Below, one piece after another: positions 49,976 through 58,962 of a DNA stretch of 64,000 bases (its first letter is position 1; each line of letters starts with the position of its first letter). The notes under the pieces were generated by a model, which was given only the letters and a program-made list of their open reading frames with translations, did no database searches and had not been told where the DNA came from. Origin of the DNA: Bradyrhizobium diazoefficiens. Lineage in GTDB: Bacteria; Pseudomonadota; Alphaproteobacteria; Rhizobiales; Xanthobacteraceae. Where the stretch lies: positions 1-64,000 of the forward strand of contig NZ_JAFCKW010000008.1 in the NCBI RefSeq assembly GCF_018129965.1, in the 5' to 3' direction. A program made the position numbers and the translations under genes.

Positions 49976-50087
49976 CTCCCTCCCCCTTGTGGGGGAGGGC
50001 GGGGGGAGGAGGGTAGCCACGCACTCGGACCTCGCCCATGGCCACCCCTCTCCCTGCCCTTCCCCACAAGGGGGGAGGGAATGAGGG
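49976..50087. repeat. intergenic palindromic repeat, family A copy 5
   Basis: CTCCCTCCCCCTTGTGGGGG and the inverted CCTTCCCCACAAGGGGGGAG flank a variable centre. It occupies part of the 386-bp gap between the ABC operon and the GlsB-like gene. The rest (50088-50317) shows no gene. Confidence 0.75.
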
Positions 50088-50317
50088 AGAACGGCGTCCC
50101 TTGCTTTACTGGCGTGCGCGATCTCAGAATTCCTCCAAGACAACATCCACTTGTCACGGTTCACCGCGCACCAGCGGTCGAACCCGTTTCTACGGTGCAT
50201 GGGGTTGTTTTCGACTTTTTGTTTTCGCAGGCGCAACCCGGAGCCGGGGAACCGCATTCACACCCCATTCATGCCGGTTCCCGTTCCATGCGGGCATCAC
50301 GCCAGAGGACCTCACTT

Positions 50318-50587
50318 ATGTATATTTCCAACGAAGGCCTGCTCGTCATTCTGTTCGTCGGCCTGATCGCCGGCTGGCTCGCCGGCAAGATCGTGCGGGG
50401 CGCAGGCTTCGGGATCATCGGCGACATCGTCATCGGCATCTGCGGTGCGCTGGTCGCGAGCCTGTTGTTCCCACGGCTCGGCATTCATATCGGCACGGGC
50501 CTGGTGTCCGAGATCGTCTACTCCGCCATCGGCGCGGTCATCCTGCTGCTGGTGGTAAGGCTGGTACGCGGCGGCGGCCGGTTCTAG
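50318..50587 (+). CDS. GlsB/YeaQ/YmgE-family small membrane protein
   Basis: An 89-residue integral membrane protein with three hydrophobic spans: GLLVILFVGLIAGWLAGKIV, IGDIVIGICGALVASLLFPR and a third from VYSAIGAVILLLVVRLV. The glycine-rich GxxAGWLAGKIxRG pattern marks the transglycosylase-associated/GlsB family linked to stress responses. ATG 50318 has AGAGGA upstream. The longer open frame starting at 48875 is a shadow of the ABC ATPase gene. Monocistronic. Confidence 0.85.
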   Translation: MYISNEGLLVILFVGLIAGWLAGKIVRGAGFGIIGDIVIGICGALVASLLFPRLGIHIGTGLVSEIVYSAIGAVILLLVVRLVRGGGRF

Positions 50588-50781
50588 CAGCCCCTCGGCT
50601 CGATCGGAACTTTGGCCTCGCCCGTTGGGCGAGGTCGTCAGCCTTGCCTTAAAAAGCCGTAAAGACTGTGAAATACCGGGCTTGCGCGCGGGGTTGTCAG
50701 GGGGTGATGTGATCCTCAGGGCCTGGATTAAATCGGCTGCGCGGCTTGCAGCGGGAAGACGATGTTAATCCGGGTCGAGTA

Positions 50782-50817
50782 CCCCTGAACTGCCTGTGAA
50801 ATCAGGGGCTTTGCCCC
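50782..50817 (+). promoter_or_regulatory. two mutually exclusive hairpins in the T1SS leader
   Basis: CCCCTGA at 50782 pairs with TCAGGGG at 50802, while GGGGC at 50805-50809 can instead pair with GCCCC at 50813-50817 around a TTT loop. Both use the same G run, so only one can form. The second ends about 20 bp before the T1SS ATPase start. Confidence 0.35.
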
Positions 50818-50838
50818 CACCTGAAAGAGATCAGACCG

Positions 50839-52581
50839 ATGGCAGCCGTTCCCGGCGCCCGCCGTTCAGAGCTCGGTGACGCCCTGCGCGCCTGTCGCAC
50901 GGCGTTCGTCGGCGTCGGCTTGATGAGCTGCATGATCAACCTGCTCTATCTGACCGGGTCGATCTTCATGCTGGAGGTCTACGACCGGGTGCTGCCGAGC
51001 CGCAGCGTTCCGACCCTGGTCGGCCTGATCATCCTCGCCAGCTTCCTCTACATGGCGCAGGGCGTGCTCGACATGATCCGCAACCGGATCCTCGGCCGGA
51101 TCGGCACCTCGCTGGACGAGGCGCTCAACAAGCGCGTGTTCGACACCATCGTGCGCCTGCCGCTGCTGGTCGGCAACCGCAACGAGGGCCTCCAGCCGCT
51201 GCGCGATCTCGACAATGTCCGCTCCTTCCTCGGCGGCATGGGGCCGAGCGCGTTCTTCGACCTGCCCTGGTTGCCGCTCTATCTGGCCATCTGCTTCGCC
51301 TTCCACGTCATGATCGGCGTCACCGCGCTGGTCGGCGCCATCATCCTGGTCGGGCTGACGGTGGTCACCGAATTCATGTCCCGCCAGCCGGCGAAGGAGG
51401 CGATGGGCCTCGCCGCCCGGCGCAACGACATCGCCCAGTCCAGCCGCCGCAACGCCGAAGTCATGGTGTCGATGGGCATGACCGGCCGGATGAACCAGCG
51501 CTGGAGCGAGGCCAACGAAAAATATCTCGACGGCAACCAGCGTGCGAGCGATGTCGCGGGCGGTCTCGGCGCGGTCGCAAAAGTGCTGCGCATGATGCTG
51601 CAATCGGCGGTGCTCGCGGTCGGCGCCTATCTCGTCATCCACCAGGAGGCGACCGCCGGAATCATCATCGCCGGCTCGATCCTCTCGGCCCGTGCGCTGG
51701 CGCCGGTCGATCTTGCGATTGCGCACTGGAAATCCTTTGTCGCGGCCCGCCAGAGCTGGCAGCGACTAACGCGGCTGCTGGAGCAGATGCCGGCGCAGAC
51801 CATGCCGACCCAGTTGCAGGCGCCCACCAGCCGTCTCTCGGTCGAGGGCATCGCCATGGTGGCGCCGGGCGACCAGCGTCTCATCGTGCAGGACATCACC
51901 TTCGCGCTCGAAGCCGGCCACGGCCTCGGCGTGATCGGGCCGAGCGGCTCCGGCAAATCCTCGCTGATCCGGGCCCTGGTCGGCGTCTGGCAACCCGTCC
52001 GCGGCAAAGTTCGGCTCGACGGTGCGGCGCTCGACCAATGGTCGAGCGACATGCTCGGCCGCCACATCGGCTATCTGCCGCAGGACGTCGAATTGTTTGG
52101 CGGCACCATCGCTCAGAATATCAGCCGGTTCGATCCCGCGGCGAGCTCCGACGGCATCATCGCCGCGGCCAAGGAAGCCGGCGTGCACGAGATGATCATC
52201 AAGATGCGTGAGGGCTACAACACGCAGGTCGGCGAGCAGGGCACCGCGCTGTCCGCAGGCCAGGCCCAGCGCGTGGCGCTGGCGCGTGCGCTCTACGGCA
52301 ATCCATTCCTGATCGTGCTCGACGAGCCCAATTCCAATCTCGACACCGAAGGCGACGAGGCGCTGACCCGCGCCATCCGCGGCGCGCGCGAGCGCGGCGC
52401 CATCGTCATCGTGGTGGCGCACCGGCCGATCGGCGTCGAGGCGGTCGATCAGATCCTGGTGCTGCGCGACGGCCGCATGCAGGCCTTCGGCCCGAAGGAG
52501 CAGGTGCTCGCCCAGGTGCTGCAGCCGCGTGTGACGCCGCCGTCACCGATCAAGATCGTCAGCGAAGGCGGCAAGTCATGA
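50839..52581 (+). CDS. type I secretion system permease/ATPase (PrtD type)
   Basis: A 580-residue inner-membrane exporter. Six spans lie in about the first 300 residues (MINLLYLTGSIFMLEVYDRV is typical of PrtD). The ATPase follows: Walker A GPSGSGKS at 367-374, Q-loop LPQDVELFGGTIAQNI, signature LSAGQAQRVALARAL, Walker B IVLDEPNSNLD. There is no C39 peptidase domain, so it moves unprocessed C-terminally signalled substrates, such as RTX or LapA-like proteins. The HlyD partner overlaps by 4 bp. No outer-membrane TolC gene is in the window. The giant adhesin at 24607 is the only evident substrate. Confidence 0.93.
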   Translation: MAAVPGARRSELGDALRACRTAFVGVGLMSCMINLLYLTGSIFMLEVYDRVLPSRSVPTLVGLIILASFLYMAQGVLDMIRNRILGRIGTSLDEALNKRVFDTIVRLPLLVGNRNEGLQPLRDLDNVRSFLGGMGPSAFFDLPWLPLYLAICFAFHVMIGVTALVGAIILVGLTVVTEFMSRQPAKEAMGLAARRNDIAQSSRRNAEVMVSMGMTGRMNQRWSEANEKYLDGNQRASDVAGGLGAVAKVLRMMLQSAVLAVGAYLVIHQEATAGIIIAGSILSARALAPVDLAIAHWKSFVAARQSWQRLTRLLEQMPAQTMPTQLQAPTSRLSVEGIAMVAPGDQRLIVQDITFALEAGHGLGVIGPSGSGKSSLIRALVGVWQPVRGKVRLDGAALDQWSSDMLGRHIGYLPQDVELFGGTIAQNISRFDPAASSDGIIAAAKEAGVHEMIIKMREGYNTQVGEQGTALSAGQAQRVALARALYGNPFLIVLDEPNSNLDTEGDEALTRAIRGARERGAIVIVVAHRPIGVEAVDQILVLRDGRMQAFGPKEQVLAQVLQPRVTPPSPIKIVSEGGKS

Positions 52582-53912
52582 GCACGATGACGATCGGCGG
52601 CGTGAAGCCGGCCCCCAAGCGGACCGTGCGGGATTCGATCAGGTTTCACCTGTTGCTCGGACTCGGAATCGTCCTGGTCCTTGTCGTCGGCCTCGGCGGC
52701 TGGGCATCGACGGTGCAGATATCCGGCGCGTTGATCGCGCCGGGCCAGATCGTGGTCGAATCTAACGTCAAGAAGGTGCAGCATCCGACCGGCGGCGTGG
52801 TCGGCGAGGTGCGCGCTCGCGACGGCGACGTGGTCAAGGCCGGCGACGTCGTGGTGCGGCTCGACGACACCGTCACCAAGGCGAACCTCGCCATCGTCAC
52901 CAAGAATCTCGACGCGGCACAGGCGCGCGCGGCGCGTCTCCAGGCCGAGCAGCGCGGGATCGACACGATCGATTACCCGCGATCACTGCTCGATCGCGCC
53001 GACGATCCCGACGTCAAGGCACTGTTGTCCGCCGAGACCAAGCTGTTCGATGTCCGCGTCAACGGCCGCGCCGGCCAGAAGGCCCAGCTCCGAGAGCGCA
53101 TCCAGCAGCTCAACGAAGAGATCCAGGGTCTCTCCGCGCAGGAGAAGGCCAAGGACAAGGAAATCTCGCTGGTGCAGCAGGAGCTGGTCGGCGTCCGCGA
53201 TCTCTATGAGAAGCACCTGGTGCAGATTTCGCGCCTGACCACGCTGGAGCGCGACAGCGCCCGCCTCAACGGCGAGCGTGCGCAGTACATCGCCTCGCGG
53301 GCGCAGGCCAAGGGCAAGATCACCGAGACCGAGCTCCAGATCATCCAGGTCGACAAGGACATGGTGAGCGAGGTCTCCAAGGATCTGCGCGAGACGAACG
53401 ACAAGATCGGCGAAATGATCGAGCGCAAGGTCGCCGCCGAGGACCAGCTTCGCCGCGTCGACATCCGCGCGCCGCAGGACGGCATGGTACTGCAATCGAC
53501 CGTTCATACCGTCGGCGGCGTCGTCACCGCCGGCGACGCCCTCATGCTGATCGTGCCGCAGGCCGACGATCTCCAGGTCGAGGCCAAGGTCAATCCGGCC
53601 GATATCGACAAGCTGCAGATCGGCCAGAAGACGCTGCTGCGCCTGTCCGCCTTCAACCAGCGTACCACCCCCGAACTCAACGGCGTCGTCAGCCGCGTCT
53701 CGCCCGACGTCACCACCGATCAGCGCACCGGCCAGAGCTATTACACCATCCGCGTCTCGCTGCCGGCCGACGAGATCGCCCGTCTCGGCGATTCCCGGAT
53801 GATCCCCGGCATGCCCGTGGAAGCCTTCGTCCAGACCGGCGACCGCACCATGCTGTCCTATCTGATGAAGCCCCTGCACGACCAACTGATGCGCGCGTTC
53901 AGGGAGAAGTGA
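52578..53912 (+). CDS. type I secretion periplasmic adaptor, HlyD/PrtE family
   Basis: A 444-residue membrane-fusion protein. One N-terminal span (LLLGLGIVLVLVVGLGGWAS) is followed by a lipoyl/barrel-sandwich half (GVVGEVRARDGDVVKAGDVV), a long coiled-coil of about 100-270, then the second lipoyl half (VDIRAPQDGMVLQSTVHTVG) and the HlyD C-terminal beta domain ending near LSYLMKPLHDQLMRAF. It bridges the ATPase just upstream and a TolC-like outer-membrane channel. Stop/start overlap (ATGA) with the ATPase shows one operon. Confidence 0.93.
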   Translation: MSTMTIGGVKPAPKRTVRDSIRFHLLLGLGIVLVLVVGLGGWASTVQISGALIAPGQIVVESNVKKVQHPTGGVVGEVRARDGDVVKAGDVVVRLDDTVTKANLAIVTKNLDAAQARAARLQAEQRGIDTIDYPRSLLDRADDPDVKALLSAETKLFDVRVNGRAGQKAQLRERIQQLNEEIQGLSAQEKAKDKEISLVQQELVGVRDLYEKHLVQISRLTTLERDSARLNGERAQYIASRAQAKGKITETELQIIQVDKDMVSEVSKDLRETNDKIGEMIERKVAAEDQLRRVDIRAPQDGMVLQSTVHTVGGVVTAGDALMLIVPQADDLQVEAKVNPADIDKLQIGQKTLLRLSAFNQRTTPELNGVVSRVSPDVTTDQRTGQSYYTIRVSLPADEIARLGDSRMIPGMPVEAFVQTGDRTMLSYLMKPLHDQLMRAFREK

Positions 53913-54004
53913 CGCGCGAAAGCGCGTCATCCCGGAGCGAGCTTAGCGCGCATCCGGGATCTCGAGCGGCAGGCTCCACTCCGTTGCGGCACACTCGATC
54001 TCGT

Positions 54005-54089
54005 AGGTTGGGCAAAGGCGCAACGCGCCGTGCCCACCACACTTCGTGCAACGGTCAAGATGGTGGGCACGCTTCGCTTTGCCCACCCT
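54005..54089. repeat. intergenic inverted repeat, family D
   Basis: AGGTTGGGCAAAGGCGCAAC and GTGCCCACCA are mirrored by TGGTGGGCACGCTTCGCTTT and GCCCACCCT. It sits between the T1SS adaptor and amn. Just before it, GCGCGAAAGCGCG and TCATCCCGGA modules (about 53914-53975) form further small hairpins. Confidence 0.7.
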
Positions 54090-54147
54090 CCGTGTCCGCG
54101 TTCTTTGCTATAGTTCGATTCAGCCCCAGCAATCCGGCGTTCGAATC

Positions 54148-55617
54148 ATGCAAATTCCTCCCTCCATCGCCACCGAAACCTTCTCCGACGCGTCAGCGGC
54201 CGTCGCCCGGCTCGAAGAGATCTACGAGCGCAACACGAAATTCCTGCGTGACAGGTTCGAGGCCTATGTCGGCGGCGAAGCGATCGAAAGCCGGGTGCGG
54301 GCCTATTATCCGTTCGTGCGCATCATCACCGCGACGCATGCCCGGCTTGACTCGCGTCTCGCCTATGGCTTCGTCGCCGGACCCGGCGTGCACGAGACCA
54401 GCGTGACGCGGCCTGATCTGTTTCGCGCCTACCTCACCGAGCAGATCGGCCTCCTGATCGAGAACCACGGCGTACCCGTCGAGATCGGCGAATCCGCCGA
54501 GCCGATCCCGATTCACTTCGCCTATCGCCGCGACATCAACATCGAGGCCGCCATCACCACGAGCGAAAATTCGCCCGTGGCCCGCTCATTGCGCGACGCG
54601 TTCGATGTGCCCGTTCTGGCCACGATGGACGATGCGATCGCCGACGGCACGTTCGAGCTGCAACCCGGCGCGCCCGAACCGCTGTCGCTGTTTCGGGCCG
54701 CGCGGGTCGACTACTCCCTGCGGCGGCTCTACCACTACACCGGCACCGATCCCGAGCATTTCCAGAACTTCGTCATCTTCACCAACTACCAGTTCTACGT
54801 CGATGCTTTCGCGCAAGCCTGCCAGCAGCGGCTGCAGTCCGGCGAGGCTGGTCTCGAGGCCTTCGTCGCGCCGGGCAATGTCGTCACGCGCAGCGGAGGC
54901 GTAACCAGCGGGGTCGCGCCTGCCCGAACGCCGCAGATGCCGGCGTTCCATCTGGTCGCGCCCGGCTATCGCGGCATTACCCTGATCAACATCGGCACCG
55001 GCCCGTCGAATGCCCGCAACGTCACCGACCATGTCGCCGTGCTGCGCCCGCATGCCTGGCTGATGCTTGGCCATTGCGCCGGCCTGCGCAACACGCAGCG
55101 GCTCGGCGACTACGTGCTCGCCCATGGGTATATGCGGGAGGACCATGTGCTCGACCGCGAACTGCCGCCCTGGGTGCCGATCCCGGCGCTGGCGGAGATG
55201 CAGGTCGCTCTCGAAGAGGCCGTCGAGGATGTGACGGGGCTCGAAGGTTTCGAGCTCAAGCGCCTGATGCGCACCGGGACGGTGGCCAGTGTCGACAACC
55301 GCAATTGGGAGATCTCCGGGCCTGAGGTGATCCGCCGCCTGTCGCAATCGCGCGCCGTCGCGCTCGATATGGAATCGGCCGCGATTGCGGCCAACGGCTA
55401 CCGCTTCCGCGTTCCCTACGGCACGCTGCTCTGCGTCTCCGACAAGCCTGTGCACGGCGAGATCAAGCTCGCCGGCATGGCCAGTGAATTCTACCGCCAG
55501 CGCGTCGGCCAGCATCTCGAGATCGGCCTGAAGGCGCTGGAGCGGCTCAAGCAGCAGGAGTCGGAGCGCCTGCATTCGCGAAAACTCCGCAGTTTTGCCG
55601 AAGTCGCGTTTCAGTAG
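54148..55617 (+). CDS. amn: AMP nucleosidase
   Basis: A 489-residue cytoplasmic enzyme that splits AMP into adenine and ribose 5-phosphate. ATG 54148 is chosen because the sequence before it (from 54046) runs through a repeat and has no homology pattern. N-terminal AMP-nucleosidase-specific part: RNTKFLRDRFEAYVGGEAIE. C-terminal nucleoside phosphorylase fold: YRGITLINIGTGPSNARNVT, LRPHAWLMLGHCAGLRNTQR, and the purine-binding ALDMESAAIAANGYRFRVPY. Length matches Amn of other Proteobacteria (about 484). No adenine genes adjoin. Confidence 0.93.
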   Translation: MQIPPSIATETFSDASAAVARLEEIYERNTKFLRDRFEAYVGGEAIESRVRAYYPFVRIITATHARLDSRLAYGFVAGPGVHETSVTRPDLFRAYLTEQIGLLIENHGVPVEIGESAEPIPIHFAYRRDINIEAAITTSENSPVARSLRDAFDVPVLATMDDAIADGTFELQPGAPEPLSLFRAARVDYSLRRLYHYTGTDPEHFQNFVIFTNYQFYVDAFAQACQQRLQSGEAGLEAFVAPGNVVTRSGGVTSGVAPARTPQMPAFHLVAPGYRGITLINIGTGPSNARNVTDHVAVLRPHAWLMLGHCAGLRNTQRLGDYVLAHGYMREDHVLDRELPPWVPIPALAEMQVALEEAVEDVTGLEGFELKRLMRTGTVASVDNRNWEISGPEVIRRLSQSRAVALDMESAAIAANGYRFRVPYGTLLCVSDKPVHGEIKLAGMASEFYRQRVGQHLEIGLKALERLKQQESERLHSRKLRSFAEVAFQ

Positions 55618-55696
55618 AGAATTTCAACCTCTTTGCGGCTGAGAAGCCCGGCAATCCCAGGCATTGCCGGCGCGGGGGCCGACCGGACCGCTTTCC

Positions 55697-55972
55697 ATGC
55701 CGTTGCTGCGCGACAAGATCATTGGCCATGATCCCGAACGGCTGGCCTTTCGCTTTACCATGCTGAGCGAGGGCGACATCGTACAGTGCCAGATCAGCGA
55801 CGCCGCGATGGACGAGCTCGCGGGCATGCAGGGCACCGAAAGCAGCGCGCGCCATGCGCAGTTTTTGTCCCTGCGCGAGACCATCGAGCGGATCGCCTCG
55901 GATATCTATGACGAGGCGCCGCGGGTGCAGGGATATGTGGTGCGGATTTTCATGCGGCATTTGGGAAGGTGA
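55697..55972 (+). CDS. DUF1488-like small protein
   Basis: A 91-residue protein; ATG 55697 (MPLLRDKIIGHDPERLAFRF) is preferred to the ATG at 55664. The pattern (VQCQISDAAMDELAG, then FLSLRETIERIASDIYDEAP) resembles DUF1488, a small family of unknown function common in Bradyrhizobium. No catalytic residues can be assigned. It lies 79 bp after amn and could be co-transcribed. Confidence 0.65.
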   Translation: MPLLRDKIIGHDPERLAFRFTMLSEGDIVQCQISDAAMDELAGMQGTESSARHAQFLSLRETIERIASDIYDEAPRVQGYVVRIFMRHLGR

Positions 55973-55990
55973 CGATTGCCCCATTTTCCG

Positions 55991-56094
55991 CTGTCATCGC
56001 CCGGCTCGACCGGGCGATCAAGTACGCCGAGGCCGTCGTGATCGATCGATAAGTTGCGGCGTACTGGATGCCCCGCCTTCGCGTGGCATGACAG
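55991..56094. repeat. intergenic inverted repeat, family F
   Basis: CTGTCATCGCCCGGCTCGAC with a CCCGGCTCGACCGGG hairpin on the left, and GATGCCCCGCCTTCGCGTGG ending GCATGACAG on the right, form imperfect outer inverted ends between the DUF1488-like and CinA-type genes. Confidence 0.65.
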
Positions 56095-56143
56095 CGGTGT
56101 TTGTGGCGGATGCTCTCGCGACTCACGCCAGCCGTGCGCCAGC

Positions 56144-56626
56144 TCACCCCTCCAGTTTTCTCAGCAACAATCTCAGCGCCGTCGCCGCGAACACCTGCAT
56201 ATTTTCAAATCGGTCGCCGCTGCCCGTCTCCAGCGTGATCACCTCTGCCGCAGGACCGGATATCGCCATGCAGCTGTGGCCGGCGGCGTCGCCGTAGCGG
56301 TTGCCGGTGGGGCCGGCTGCGCCGGTTTCGGAGAGGCCCCAATCGGAGCTGAAGCGGCTGCGCATCTGGTCGGCGAGCAGTTTTGCGTAAGGCTCGGACG
56401 AGGAGCGAAAGCCCTTCATTCCCTCATCCGAAATATCCATCAGCGCGCGCCTGGCATCGCGGGTGTAGACCACGGCGCCGCCGAGGAAGTAGGCGGAGGC
56501 GCCGGGCACCGCGAGCAGGCTCGCCGAGATCAGGCCGCCGGTCGAGGATTCGGCGACCGCAATGGTCTGTTTGCGCGCGATCAGTTTGGCGGCGACCTGT
56601 TCCGCAATGCCGACGAGCTCTTTCAT
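56144..56626 (-). CDS. CinA C-terminal/PncC-type nicotinamide-nucleotide amidase
   Basis: A 160-residue protein made only of the CinA C-terminal (PncC) domain. ATG 56626 follows an AAGGAAT-type site; the open frame upstream to 57538 is a shadow of the amidohydrolase gene. Marks: VAESSTGGLISASLLAVPGA near residue 25 with the substrate Ser-Thr-Gly, VVYTRDARRALM, and LSETGAAGPTGNRYGDAAGH. PncC deamidates nicotinamide mononucleotide to nicotinate mononucleotide in NAD salvage. The residues at the end are typical of stand-alone PncC. Confidence 0.88.
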   Translation of the reverse strand: MKELVGIAEQVAAKLIARKQTIAVAESSTGGLISASLLAVPGASAYFLGGAVVYTRDARRALMDISDEGMKGFRSSSEPYAKLLADQMRSRFSSDWGLSETGAAGPTGNRYGDAAGHSCMAISGPAAEVITLETGSGDRFENMQVFAATALRLLLRKLEG

Positions 56627-56770
56627 CCCTGTATTCCTTGTTTCTGCGCAACCGAGCCCAGCTTTCCTAGCATATGCCGGCTGCCTTGGCCGAGTTGCGG
56701 ACGACGGGCAGGCCTGCTTGAATGACGGACATAACAAGAGCCGACGAGGAAATGTGAGAAGGGGGAAGTC

Positions 56771-57856
56771 ATGGCGTCCCTGATCGCGGGCGGGGTGGAT
56801 TGCGACGTGCATCCGGCCGTGCCGCATCTGACCAGCCTGCTGCCTTATTTGAACGACTATTGGCGCGATCAGGTGACGACGCGCGGCATGGTCGACCTCG
56901 TCTCGCAATCCTATCCGGCGAATTCGCCGATGACGGTGCGGCCCGACTGGCGTCCCGAGAGCGGCAAGCCGGGCGAGAGCCTCGCGGACATGCAGCGCCA
57001 TGTGCTCGATCCCTTCCAGCTCGACCTTGCCGTCTGCAATCCGCTCTACGGCGTGCAGATGGTGTTTTCCGAGGACATGCAGGCGGCCTTCTGCCGCGCG
57101 CTGAACGACTGGCTGGTAAAGGAATGGCTCGATCGCGATGCCAGGCTCCGCGGCGCGATCGTCATTCCCACGCAAAGCGTCGACAAGGCGGTCGCCGAGC
57201 TCGAGCGCTGCGCGCAGGACCGGCGCTTCGTGCAGGTGCTGATGCTGGTGATGGGCGATACGCCGCTCGGCAAGCGCGCGCTGTGGCCGATCTACGAGGC
57301 GGCGGAACGGCTCGATCTTCCCATCGGCATCCACGCAGGTTCCGCCTATCACAATCCGCCGACCGCGGTGGGGTGGGGGTCCTATCACATCGAGGATTAT
57401 GTCGGTCAGGCCCAGGCGTTCCAAACCCAGCTCACCAGCCTGATCGTCGAGGGCGTGTTCGCCAAATATCCGCGGCTGAAGATGGTGATGCTGGAATCCG
57501 GCGTCTCCTGGATCTCGCCCTATCTCTGGCGGCTGCACAAATTCTGGCGCGGGGTGCGGATGGAGACGCCCTGGGTCGACCGCGCACCGCTGGACATTGT
57601 GCGCAGCAACATCCGTTTCTCGTTGCAGCCGTTCGATGCGCCGCCGGACGCCGAGACATTAATTCGCCTGTTTGATCATATGCAGTCGGACGAATTGGTC
57701 CTATTCTCCACGGACTATCCGCACTGGCAATTCGACGGCCAGGACGCGCTGCCCGAGGGTCTGTCTACCGATCTCGTGCGCAAGATCATGATCGATAATC
57801 CGCATGCGACCTATCCCCGCCTGAAAGAACTCCCTTCCAAGGAGGCAAGGCCATGA
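56771..57856 (+). CDS. amidohydrolase-2 family protein, first of a pair
   Basis: A 361-residue TIM-barrel hydrolase/decarboxylase of the ACMSD-like family. Metal motif near the N-terminus is DCDVHPAVPHL, with Asp in place of the usual first His. Later ligand regions are IHAGSAYHNPPTA (about 195), MVMLESGVSWI and VLFSTDYPHWQFD near residue 315 with the catalytic Asp. Start and next gene overlap by 4 bp. It is 30% or more like the second amidohydrolase by eye, so they are paralogues, possibly of a heteromeric enzyme. Substrate unknown; an aromatic acid is plausible. Confidence 0.85.
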   Translation: MASLIAGGVDCDVHPAVPHLTSLLPYLNDYWRDQVTTRGMVDLVSQSYPANSPMTVRPDWRPESGKPGESLADMQRHVLDPFQLDLAVCNPLYGVQMVFSEDMQAAFCRALNDWLVKEWLDRDARLRGAIVIPTQSVDKAVAELERCAQDRRFVQVLMLVMGDTPLGKRALWPIYEAAERLDLPIGIHAGSAYHNPPTAVGWGSYHIEDYVGQAQAFQTQLTSLIVEGVFAKYPRLKMVMLESGVSWISPYLWRLHKFWRGVRMETPWVDRAPLDIVRSNIRFSLQPFDAPPDAETLIRLFDHMQSDELVLFSTDYPHWQFDGQDALPEGLSTDLVRKIMIDNPHATYPRLKELPSKEARP

Positions 57857-58962
57857 ACATCCAGTTCCGCGAACAGACGGAGTCCGTAGCTCCGCTCACG
57901 GTGAAAACCGCGATCGCCGATTGCGATATCCATCCGGCGCGCGCCACCCGCACCGAGCTCTATCCCTATCTCGCCAAGCGCTGGCAGCATCACCTCGAAG
58001 TCTACGGCGTCCATGCCTATCAGGGCATGATGGAAGGCCCGCCCTATCCGAAGGCGCAACCCAACGCCTCGCGCCGCGATGCCTATCCGCCGGAAGGCGG
58101 GCCGCAGGGCTCCTCGCTGTCCTTCATGCAGAAGCAGCTGCTCGATCCCAACAACGTGCAGCTCGGCGTGCTCAATCCGCTCAACACCGGCCAGGGCATC
58201 CGCAACCACGAGCTCTCGGCTGCGCTGTGCTCGGCGATCAACGACTGGCAGATCGACAAATGGACCAGCAAGGACAAGCGGCTGAAGGCGTCGATCGTCG
58301 TCGGCAATGAGGACGGGCTGTCCGCCGCCGCTGAGATCCGCGAGCGCGCCGGGGACAGGAATTTCGTTCAGGTGCTGCTGCTCAGCCGCAATATCGAGCC
58401 GCTGGGCCAGCGACGTTACTGGCCGATCTATCAGGCCGCGGAAGAAGCGGGCCTGCCCGTCGGCGTCCACGCCTTCGGCTTCGGCGGCAATCCGATTACG
58501 CCGTCGGGCTGGCCGTCCTATTACATCGAGGAAATGGTGGGCCATTCGCAATGCCAGCAATCGGCGCTGGCGAGCCTCGTTCTGGAAGGCGTGTTTGAGC
58601 GCTTCCCGAAACTGAAGATGGTGATGATCGAGGCCGGCTTCGGCTGGGCGCCGTCGCTGGCCTGGCGGCTCGACAAGGTCTGGCAGCGACTGCGCAGCGA
58701 AGTCCCGCATGTCAGGCGCCCGCCGTCGGAATATATCCGCGAGCAGGTGTGGTGGACCACGCAGCCGATGGAAGATCCGGAACGGCGCGAGGATCTGTTC
58801 GACGTCATCAAATGGATCGGCTGGGATCGCCTGCTGTTCGCGACCGACTATCCGCATTGGGACTATGACGAGCCTTCGCGCGTGCTGCCTGCCGGCGTCA
58901 GCGAGGCTCATCGCGAGGCGTTCTATCTCGGCAATGCGAAGAAGCTGTACGGCATTTCCTGA
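57853..58962 (+). CDS. amidohydrolase-2 family protein, second of a pair
   Basis: A 369-residue paralogue of the upstream protein. Start ATG 57853 overlaps the previous stop. It also has the Asp-for-His start motif (IADCDIHPARATRTE), then GVHAFGFGGNPITPSGWPSY, MVMIEAGFGWA and LLFATDYPHWDYDEPSR. An extra stretch at about residues 60-90 (YPKAQPNASRRDAYPPEGGP) is absent from the first. Its stop overlaps the Rieske gene start by 1 bp. The three-gene unit suggests a catabolic step that also needs electron transfer. Confidence 0.85.
   Translation: MNIQFREQTESVAPLTVKTAIADCDIHPARATRTELYPYLAKRWQHHLEVYGVHAYQGMMEGPPYPKAQPNASRRDAYPPEGGPQGSSLSFMQKQLLDPNNVQLGVLNPLNTGQGIRNHELSAALCSAINDWQIDKWTSKDKRLKASIVVGNEDGLSAAAEIRERAGDRNFVQVLLLSRNIEPLGQRRYWPIYQAAEEAGLPVGVHAFGFGGNPITPSGWPSYYIEEMVGHSQCQQSALASLVLEGVFERFPKLKMVMIEAGFGWAPSLAWRLDKVWQRLRSEVPHVRRPPSEYIREQVWWTTQPMEDPERREDLFDVIKWIGWDRLLFATDYPHWDYDEPSRVLPAGVSEAHREAFYLGNAKKLYGIS

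Noticed and set aside
52646..53930. Long minus-strand frames across the T1SS genes.
   Set aside because: They are antisense shadows without a ribosome-binding site or recognisable domain.
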